In this document: positions 57,201 through 64,000 of the stretch, piece by piece | How positions within the stretch are numbered: the stretch's first letter is position 1 | Layout: every line of letters begins with the position of its first letter | Source of the DNA: Avena insularis | Taxonomy: Eukaryota; Streptophyta; Magnoliopsida; Poales; Poaceae | DNA length: 64,000 nt | Direction of reading: 5' to 3' | Assembly: GCA_023614405.1 (NCBI GenBank) | Contig: CM042684.1 | Location: 469,163,650-469,227,649 of the forward strand | Position numbers and translations under genes: made by a program | Notes under the pieces: model-generated | Databases searched by the model: none | Seen by the model: only the letters and a program-made list of their open reading frames with translations | What the model was told of the DNA's origin: nothing

Positions 57201-57559
57201 AGCATGTGCCTCTTCTTCAGCCTCCCATTCAGCTTCCCCCATGGAAGTATCACCATACTCAGGGAAACCATGATAGTTGTCATCATCCTCGTCTTCTTCA
57301 TTGTCTTCCATTATAACCCCTCTCTCTCTCCGTGCTTGGTCCAACAATTATAACTAGGCATGAAACCGGACTTTAACAGGTGGTTGTGAAGGGTTTTTGA
57401 GTCACAGTAATCCTTCTAATTCCTACATCCACTATATGGATAGAATACAAAACCATTTTGCTTGTTTGCATCAGCCACATGAATGAATTCATGCACGCCA
57501 TTAATGAACTTGCCAGAGCGTCGGTTAGTACCATACCTCCATTCCCGAACCATCTGCAT
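54250..57559 (-). pseudogene. CACTA Tnp2-type transposase, broken
   Basis: ATG 57559 opens a transposase-associated domain (MVREWRYGTNRRSGKFINGV, KTLHNHLLKSGFMPSYN). An in-frame stop interrupts it near 57415, and a 2-bp expansion of a CT/GA run (57321-57330) shifts the frame. The acidic linker (EDNEEDEDDDNYH) leads, after another stop near 57039, into Transposase_21/Tnp2 (PF02992). Its motifs are QKIHACPNDCILYRGEEYE, FGLSTDGMNPFGEQ, YNLPPWLCMK and GSDIDVYLRPLVEEL. Next come DUF4218 (55530-55000; THLLVHLVEEISILGPVFLY) and DUF4216 (54860-54620; WFDATNDNGSKTTYYGYIEE), separated by a Trp-to-stop change near 54690. The end lies at 54250. Many lesions show it is inactive; domain order is normal for plant CACTA elements. 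Confidence 0.85.
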
Positions 57560-58060
57560 TATTGTAAAAGTATATCAAAAACCATTACACAACATCATGA
57601 ATAGAGATTAATGATCAATTTAATATAAGTTATAATGTGAGCTTCTAGAGCATTAAATTTGAATTTTGAAAAATTTGCATGCACCAATTTTTGAATTGGA
57701 GAAAACAGTTACCATGAAAAATGTGGAGTTTTTAATTTTGTTCTAGAAGTGAAATTCTCATTCCATTTTGAGCTCTGAAACTCTAAAATTACACATTTCA
57801 ATTTTCAGTAACTTTGTTCCTAATCAAAATTTGCCTAAAATACAGATCTAAAAATCATCTACTTCTAGAGCATGCAAATCCATCTCTACTTCTATTGCAT
57901 TGAGCTAAAGTAATAATGAGATGAAAGGATGAAGTTCCTAACCTTTTAAAACCTTGGATTTAGGGGTTGCAACCAAATCTTGAGAAAAAGGGCATGAACT
58001 CGGCTTTCTTGGGAGGGAAAATGGCCATGGCTAGGGCATGGACGAAACTACATTATATAG
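57560..58060. other. CACTA leader or first intron region
   Basis: This is AT-rich sequence between the transposase start and the subterminal repeats. No reading frame could be supported; it corresponds to the 5' untranslated or intronic part upstream of the minus-strand transposase. Confidence 0.4.
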
Positions 58061-58326
58061 AGGAACCTTTTAGTCTCAGGCCGTGATACGGCCCAGGACT
58101 AATTATCCGCGTAAAGTGCAGCGGCCCGGCTTGAGGTCTCTTGTACCGGGTCGTGTTATGGACCGGGACTAGAGACCCGGAACGGCCCGGGACTAGTGCT
58201 TCCCCGTGCTCCTAGCCATTGGACACGTTATGAATCGGGACTAGTGCTGGCACTAGTCCCGGCCCGTAACAAACCGGGACTGGTGCCTGGTTCGGTGCCG
58301 AACCGAAGACCTTTTTTCCACTAGTG
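58061..58326 (-). repeat. CACTA right terminus: subterminal repeats and terminal inverted repeat
   Basis: Repeated CGGCCCGGGACTAG, ACCGGGACTAG and GACTAGTGC(C/T) motifs in both orientations lead to CCTTTTTTCCACTAGTG at 58310-58326. The terminal CACTAGTG is self-complementary. The adjacent three bases to the right (GTA) would be the TSD, but the left end needed to confirm it was not found. Confidence 0.75.
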
Positions 58327-59723
58327 GTATTTGAACAATAGAAGATAGTTATGACATATGAGAGAATGGTAAATAAATTCTTTAGGTTGATATTGTCAAA
58401 CTCCTTGTAACCCTTGGTCTCGCCAAAAAAAGAAGATAGTTAGTGACCATAAATTTAGGTTCTCAAATTATGGTAACCAAAGTGAAATCAAGGGACAAGT
58501 AGGTAGCATAGATGCATTTTTGAAGTTCAAGTCCATATAGCTAGCATTGGCCGAAAACAGTTGAGACGGCGTCGGTTTTGGTGTAGTTTTTTTAACAAGG
58601 AAGGGGTCACAAAGGACTCCGAAGGTGCTAAACTAATATCACTACATGTGGCGGGTACAGATTTGCACAGGGGACCCTAGCAACACTCGCACTAAGAACC
58701 TGAAGTTTGAAGATAAGGGCCCTGTATTTTACAGAAAACACCCTAGCACTATAAAAAGAAAAGAAATTGAGTGCTTGGGTGCCTCCACCGCTGGTCGTCG
58801 GTGTCCTCAAGGTGTGGAGCACACCGAGAACGGAGGGAGAGATGCTCGAACGCTCACTACCGGTGACGAACCACTGCATCCAGACATCTCAAAGTCTCCA
58901 GGGACGAACCACTTGTTGATGACGACATGCTGAGCTCCGGCGCAGGGTTGGAATCTCCACCTTAGTGGAGGAAGAAGATGGGTCGCTTTTTTGGCCAAAG
59001 ATCACGGAGGCCACCTTGGAGTCCGTGTGATCCGCTTGTCGAATGGACGCAGCACAAGCGTCACCACTCCTCCAGACTCCCGATCTGCAGCATAAGAAGT
59101 CACATCCACTCCCCCCCTCGCCTCCACGGCTGGCCAGAGGAATAGCGGCGGCTCCCTGCAGAAAGAAAGACTAAAGGTTGCAGCGCTTATTTGTGAGGGG
59201 GGGGGTCCTCCAAACAGAAATCACCAACGTCTTCCATCCTGGAAGCAAATCAGCGACCTGTGGAGATCGACCGACGCCGCACCAACGCACCAGAGAGGAA
59301 GAAAAATCCCGCTGCCCCGCAGATCCTTCGGTGTCTTCGCTGCAAGTCTCCTCCCCCTCGCCTCCACGGCAGGCCGGCGATAGAGACCGCAGCAAAACAG
59401 CCTCCCAGATCAAACGGAAGCGAAGCATGCGGTTTGACTGTAATTTGACTGAAAGCACCATTTGCTAGACACTTCACGCTGGCCAAAGGCTTATGAGACA
59501 CAAGTTCCACAAAAAACTCTTCATAACTAGAGATCGGATTTGTAATTTAGTGAGGTTATTATTATAATTTCCGGTGCTTGACTATCATTTCACAATGGTT
59601 TTTTTGAACCATTTTGACAATCTATACCAGTTTGTTTAGACTAGTTTTGAGATGATTTTGTAGATCTTATGGAAAGTGCATTTTCGTGTTGTTAAATCAG
59701 CTTTTTTGAAGGTTCCACGTAAC
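58327..59723. other. Unassigned flank with GC-rich segment
   Basis: 58327-58630 is AT-rich with no signal. 58630-59470 is GC-rich, with overlapping frames on both strands but no recognisable protein. It holds two copies of CCCTCGCCTCCACGGC (59114-59129 and 59353-59368), 239 bp apart, followed by TGGCCAG or AGGCCGG. It may be an old transposon leader or a gene relic. Nothing could be named. Confidence 0.35.
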
Positions 59724-59834
59724 ATGGACAAATCACACTTGATGTTTCTGCTTGTGGTGTTGATGCTGCAAGCACAACCCAGTTTGTCGGATCTAGAAGA
59801 AACCATCAGTGCCATGCGGCAAGTACTTATGTAA
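59724..59834 (+). CDS. Possible first exon with signal peptide (36 codons)
   Basis: An ATG at 59724 opens MDKSHLMFLLVVLMLQAQPS, a textbook secretory signal (charged start, hydrophobic core, AQPS-like cleavage context). Then comes DLEETISAMRQVLM and a stop at 59832-59834. The end overlaps AT|GTAAGG, a good splice donor at 59831, so this could be exon 1 of a secreted or receptor protein. No downstream exon could be matched, so it may be a gene fragment or chance. Confidence 0.25.
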   Translation: MDKSHLMFLLVVLMLQAQPSLSDLEETISAMRQVLM

Positions 59835-61299
59835 GGACCATTTATTTTTACATCAATTCATTTTTTACTATGATGATGGTATTTTAGAGGAAACAAAGAT
59901 ACAACTATACTTATGTGCACGGCCAGACCATACCATGGAGCAGAGGGGCAGCCGGCCTAAGGCCCCCCAGTTGCCAGGGCCCCGACCCATGTACTAAATT
60001 GTTAGAGTGGTAGGCTAGTGTGTATCCTAGTTGTTCGCATTTAATTTTTCAACTCGGTCGATGTGCTCTTATTTGGGGATGACTTGTATTTTTACTCCTT
60101 AATACTACTTAAATAGCACACATGCAAATGTTACTCACTATTTCTCGAAATTTTGACTATCGAAGTGAATATAAGAAATTTCAAGGAATGAACTAATTAG
60201 TAGGAATGTTTGTACAAAAATCTAAAAAATAAATAAAACTCGTAATTGTTTAGCCTTTTGTATGGCAACTCATTTTGAGAATTTCGTAGCGGTATGTTTC
60301 TACCAAATATCTAGACACATGATTTTTTTATTTATTTCCTAAAAGTATGTTTCATATGTACCCATATGCTAAAATTCGGTTATTTGATTTTTTGAAAGTT
60401 CAAATTTGAGAAAGTTCCTCTATTTGTTTGAAAATTCATTCTATAATGACATTGTAATCTTTAAATTCTTTCTTCGATAAGATTTTTTGAAATTTTGGAA
60501 CCTTTAGGTTTGTGAGAGTTTTAATCAATTTATAAGAAACTAAAACATGGTTTAAACTTATGGTAAGAGAACTATAACATATACACTAGAACCACCCAAA
60601 TAGAACCACCCCTAGTTAGGATATTTCCTCGACCATATGTTTAAAGATCTCTATCTTGACATTTAATGATATTAAAATATATGCATCACACACATACGCA
60701 GGCAACCCTTATGTATTACTACATAATTTATTCCACAATGAATATTTAGTTAAATCATAAATTTTATTACACTCTGTAATTTAAATTTAGAACAATCAAA
60801 CTATTGAGTGATAGTATAACTAACTCACAAACATTATTATGTGTGCCATCTAACTAAATAAAACTGTGATAATGCTAGTGTAGAAAATATAAGTTCAAAT
60901 AAGTATAACAGTTTAGTATAAAACATATTACTTTTATTTGTCGGAGGCCCATTTTTTGTTTGGACCAACCCTATTTATGTGTCGTGTCTCGTGCTTTCTC
61001 TGGACAGCGAGCTGAACCTTCCATAGTGTCAGGGTGTACAACATTGCAAACGAGAATGACCACATCCAATTAATTGCCAGTGGGATAGGTGTTGAATCCA
61101 CAAGAAACTCTCGGTGACAACTTGGGAACCTGAAGCTGCTCCCTAAGCAAACTAGAGCTGCTAGACAACCTCCCAAGTGGAATGTGCAAGTGATCATAAA
61201 CGGAATCTGGACCGTTGGAGTAGTGACCCGAAGTAACAACCTGTCGTTGCATATTGGAGCCATTACACTAACCATTGGAGGGAGCTTAAGAGTGAACTT
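59835..61299. other. Unassigned AT-rich sequence
   Basis: 59940-60000 carries a GGCCTAAGGCCCCCCAG segment reminiscent of the edges of some hAT-type repeats, and 60945 has CGGAGGCCCATTTTTTG. The pairing is not good enough to call an element. The rest is AT-rich. A minus-strand frame at 60934-61344 has no recognisable domain. Confidence 0.3.
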
Positions 61300-61794
61300 T
61301 TGGCTCCTCGCTCCGAGAAGATGGACCTCGGCGTAACATATCAAGATCTATATGGTAGAAGGGTTGACCTGATCAATCTGGTCTTAAGCGAGAGTTCACT
61401 AGGTGAGGCCGTGAGAACCCTAGACACTACTATCGATGAGCTTGAAGTAGGAGGAGCCCTCGCTATAATGGTTGTCATGCTCTGAAAAACACAATGTTGT
61501 ATTAGCATAAGAAATTGCGTGCTCAAAGGGTGGGAAGGGAACGACGGGTGCCACCTTACTGAAAAGGATATTGATTTTTTGAATGAATTTGGCACCATGC
61601 CGTGTTACTTGCTGGAAGGGCCAGAGTTCCAAGAGGAAGACATATATGCTGGGTTGAGAGCTCTTATGGAGAAACATAAGTTGTTAGCACAAGATCTCCC
61701 TGGAATGTTAGTAGTGCTTCTGCAGGGAGATCATTGCAAGGGTTCGATAAACATGGGTGCTCCTATCAATCCACCAGAAATTCTCGCCCTGTGA
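61300..61794 (+). pseudogene. Possible gene relic: two adjacent plus-strand frames of unknown identity
   Basis: 61300-61485 encodes 61 residues (MDLGVTYQDLYGRRVDLINL) and 61519-61794 encodes 91 residues (LTEKDIDFLNEFGTMPCYLL, EEDIYAGLRALMEKHKLL). The amino-acid composition is protein-like and codon use is less biased than in the surrounding AT-rich DNA. The two may be exons or one frame broken by a stop at 61483-61485. A further plus frame lies at 62185-62400. I do not recognise the family. Confidence 0.3.
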
Positions 61795-62889
61795 TAAACA
61801 CTGCTATAGGTATATATTTCTTACTTTGTGTTATTTAACTAAATTGGGTAATTGATACGCATGTTTAGCGTCTTTGCTTTACAGTTGGACATCTACATAT
61901 TTCTTTGCTAGTAAAGTCATGTCCTATGTAGTATGTACATGTACGTAGATAATTCCATATCTTAGCCTTCCCACTCTTTTTGAGCAATGCCAAAGGACAT
62001 GAGTTTGACGGAATTTTTTAATTCGACATGCATATCATAAGACCTATTGACTTCAAAGGGAAATGTAAAACTATCACTAGTGTAGCATATTTGTGTTAGC
62101 CATAGAATGTTCCCAAATCCCACAAGTCCAAGAAGGTAACACTCAACAGGAAGCTATGAGAAAGGACATGGATTTGCCAGAAAGTTGAAGATAAATATGC
62201 CTATCACATGTTCAAAAAGAACTGAGCTAGCTGTCAGTAGCATTCCACGGTTGGCTTCACAACAGGTTAATTTGAAAAAGAACTTGCGCAACTATGTCCA
62301 TATATATAGATGGCAACAACAATCACAGGGAGGAAATGAACGTGGAAATGGAGATTCTAGGATTTTAAGAGCTCAAGAGGAAGAACTAGAGCTCATCTAG
62401 CAAGAACCTTACTTGTTTCAATCCTTAAATTGCCTTTAATTTGTGCTAGACAATTATTATTTGTATTATTCCCAGTTTCCCACATACGCAAAATTATCTT
62501 TCAGCAATGATAATAAATAGAAGCGATCGTTTCACATAGTCAAGCATGTGTAATGCTACCTGTTATGTCTTGAATAAATCTCTACTAATTGTTTTTGCTC
62601 TTTTTCATAGTGAGAGATGAAGCACTCGCCTCAGCAACACTGAAGATCATGAAAAAGGAGAGTTAGCTTTTTGTGGGCAGGGCATGGTATTTACTGGACC
62701 AATTATATTAGGAGGAGGATCATGTCCTGCTCCAGGTGTTTTTACACAACATATTTGACCATAATGACTCGGTTTGTTAGATACCGACAACAAATCACTA
62801 CTTAATTATGTTGGATATTTTTATGCAGTCATGTATGGAAATCATACTATTATTATTATATACACTCTTACATATAATTAAACTTGTTA
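61795..62889. other. Unassigned sequence up to the MITE
   Basis: This is AT-rich. It contains a short Lys/Gln-rich plus-strand frame at 62185-62400 (VNLKKNLRNYVHIYRWQQQS) that could belong to the same relic as 61300-61794. No RNA gene or transposon terminus was seen. Confidence 0.3.
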
Positions 62890-63010
62890 CTCCCCCGTCT
62901 CAAAATAGATGTCGCAGATTCAAAACTTAGATGAACCTAGACACTATTTAGTATATAGATACATCCAAATTTTGATAAATTTCAGACACCCATTTTGATA
63001 AAGGAGGGAG
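62890..63010 (+). mobile_element. Stowaway (Tc1/Mariner) MITE
   Basis: A 121-bp element starts CTCCCCCGTCTCAAAATA and ends CATTTTGATAAAGGAGGGAG, inverted termini of the Stowaway type. The TA target duplication is at 62888-62889 and 63011-63012. It has no coding capacity and would be mobilised by a Mariner transposase in trans. The standard grass terminus is CTCCCTCCGT, so the left end carries one substitution (CTCCCCCGT with a gap). Confidence 0.85.
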
Positions 63011-63012
63011 TA

Positions 63013-63410
63013 TGTTTTTCTGGCACTGTAGAGACCGTCGGTTGCGTAGGCCGTTTGATGACACATTTCCTTTCACCGGTAAACGTGCACGTGCCCCCCT
63101 AAGTAGGACATAAAGTATTACAGAAGCTTCTTTTGCATCTGCTCTGCATCGGCTGCATTGAGGTCGAGCAAAAGCGTGTTGAACATTACAGAACATATTG
63201 GTGATTAGTCAATCTGATACGATGAATCACACTACTATTGATCCAATGCGGCACTTTCCAGATTCTTATATATGTATAGAACATAGAAAAATCAAAACAA
63301 AGAGGCGTCCTAAGCATGAGAAAACATACGTTTGAAGTGAGCACCAACTGGGTGCAAGACTATATTTTTGTTTGGTGCACCAACTGAGTGGGTATATACG
63401 TGTCATAACC
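63013..63410. other. Unassigned sequence between the MITE and the LINE-like fragment
   Basis: No reading frame or repeat terminus was recognised. A near-repeat of GCACCAACTG(G/A)GTG at 63341 and 63380 is the only visible structure. Confidence 0.3.
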
Positions 63411-63945
63411 TTTTTTTAGGGGTAAAAGACCTTTAATCATCTCTCACAGTGTCTCACAGTGTCGTTTACAGAGTCATGATTACAAATTACCGTAACAGCT
63501 TCTGGGACAGGGGCTAGCCACAAATTGGTACTTCTAGAGTCCCTAGCAAGCTGAGCTAAAGAATGAGCAGCAGTGTTACAGTTCCTACCGACTTCGGTGA
63601 TAATGCAACTCGGTAGCATATTTCTAACGAAGCTAATGTTGTTGTAGACATGCCAGTTCCTTGGAGTTGGGTTGTTTACGGTAGATACCGCCACTGCACA
63701 ATCAGATTACAAAGTAGCAGGGTTCAGGTTGTGGTCGACGGCAAGCTTTAGTCCCAGTACTACTCGCCGCGATGATGACAGAACCCAGGTGATTACGGAT
63801 GGCGACACCAACAGTAGATTCTTGGGTTCTAGCACAGAAGGCTGCATCCACGTTAATCTTTGCCTCTCCTTCTTTCGGCCTTGCTCAAACATGAGGCTTG
63901 CTCGGGTCACACCTGGGGGGTGTATGCATTGAACAATTAGTATCA
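63411..63945 (-). pseudogene. 3' end of a LINE-like element: RNase H domain relic
   Basis: The minus strand, in two frames, gives KINVDAAFCARTQESTVGVA with IRNHLGSVIIA (from about 63868 down to 63770). This is the start of a plant RNase H-like (RVT_3) domain including its first catalytic Asp. It continues as EVGRNCNTAAHSLAQLARDS and NLWLAPVPEAV (63610-63480), the domain's His-bearing C-terminus. A frameshift and an in-frame stop near 63706 separate the parts. The minus strand ends in CCCCTAAAAAAAGG (short A run at 63412-63418), as at a LINE 3' end. A host RNase H-like gene fragment is the alternative. The upstream RT would lie beyond the window. Confidence 0.6.
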
Positions 63946-64000
63946 CGGTAGGGAACATGATTAGCAGTTGACGAACCTTATTGAGTAAATTGTCGTAGCC
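63946..64000. other. Window edge
   Basis: Short sequence probably continuing the LINE-like element on the minus strand; too short to judge. Confidence 0.3.

Larger units (their letters stand above)
8742..58326 (-). mobile_element. CACTA (En/Spm) DNA transposon, interrupted by two retrotransposon insertions
   Basis: The host pieces are 8742-9420, 44714-46363 and 53496-58326. They are tied together by exact TSDs around the two inserts (GCCAT and GTCTC) and by TTTAGTCCCGG/CCGGGACTAAAG subterminal motifs on all pieces. The right end is CCTTTTTTCCACTAGTG (58310-58326), the classic CACTA terminus, which makes the transposase (minus strand) start at this end. Net length is about 7.2 kb if 8742-9415 belongs to it. 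The left CACTA end is not visible and may have been removed or may lie beyond the Tat element, so the left limit given is only the last base that could belong to it. Confidence 0.65.

Noticed and set aside
58628..59510. Overlapping frames on both strands in a GC-rich block
   Set aside because: Several frames of similar length overlap on both strands, which is typical of GC-rich non-coding DNA. No motif favours any of them.
59928..60965. Possible hAT-type element
   Set aside because: GGCCTAAGGCCCC-like and CGGAGGCCC-like segments suggest edges, but I could not find inverted termini, an 8-bp TSD or a transposase.
60934..61344. 136-codon minus-strand frame
   Set aside because: Hydrophobic by composition but with no recognisable family, opposite to the more protein-like plus-strand frames and in AT-rich repeat-poor DNA. 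The evidence is insufficient.

Overview
This window is repeat-dominated DNA from a large-genome grass. The LTR families, a CACTA transposon with TTTAGTCCCGG subterminal repeats and a Stowaway MITE beginning CTCCC...GTCTCAAAATA all point to a pooid cereal relative, most likely Triticeae-like (wheat/barley/rye type) or a neighbour such as oat. I identify no convincing intact host gene. Almost every base from 1 to about 58,326 belongs to transposable elements. I could read the target-site duplications (TSDs) of six of the insertions directly, so the nesting order is firm.

Layout. (1) 1-8741: a decayed Tat-lineage Ty3/gypsy element, with LTRs at 330-901 and 8254-8741. It carries a pol relic on the plus strand and two spliced-looking antisense genes on the minus strand. 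Bases 1-329 are the 3' end of another copy, so the arrangement is head-to-tail with a shared LTR. (2) 8742-58326: a CACTA (En/Spm) DNA transposon of about 7.2 kb net, split into three pieces (8742-9420, 44714-46363, 53496-58326). It holds a 222-codon intact reading frame at 45513-46181 and a broken Tnp2-type transposase at 54250-57559 on the minus strand. Its right terminus reads CCACTAGTG at 58326.

(3) 9421-44708, TSD GCCAT: a long-LTR (about 3.4 kb) Ty3/gypsy element with an initiator-Met-type primer site and a fossil reverse transcriptase, inserted in the CACTA. Its 5' LTR received an Athila-like solo LTR (10189-11789, TSD ACCAC). (4) 17167-40673, TSD CTCGT: an Athila-like element inserted in (3). 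Its LTRs are extended by 69 bp and include a copy of its own primer-binding site. It carries a separate 2.1 kb solo LTR (21733-23842, TSD AAGGG). (5) 24655-39172, TSD ATGCC: a gag-protease-only Athila-like element inserted in the 3' LTR of (4). (6) 32833-38870, TSD TAGCC/CAGCC: a 6 kb solo LTR inserted in the LTR of (5). (7) 46364-53490, TSD GTCTC: a third Athila-like, non-autonomous element inserted directly in the CACTA.

58327-64000 is the least saturated part. It has unassigned sequence, a short signal-peptide-like reading frame (59724-59834), two unassigned reading frames near 61.3-61.8 kb, a Stowaway MITE (62890-63010) and the 3' end of a LINE-like element with an RNase H relic (63411-63945, minus).

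The elements do not form a pathway. The biology here is how retrotransposons recombine and parasitise one another: shared U3 and 3' regions with different U5 regions, LTR growth by priming at a duplicated primer site, solo-LTR formation, and elements without pol that must rely on enzymes supplied elsewhere.
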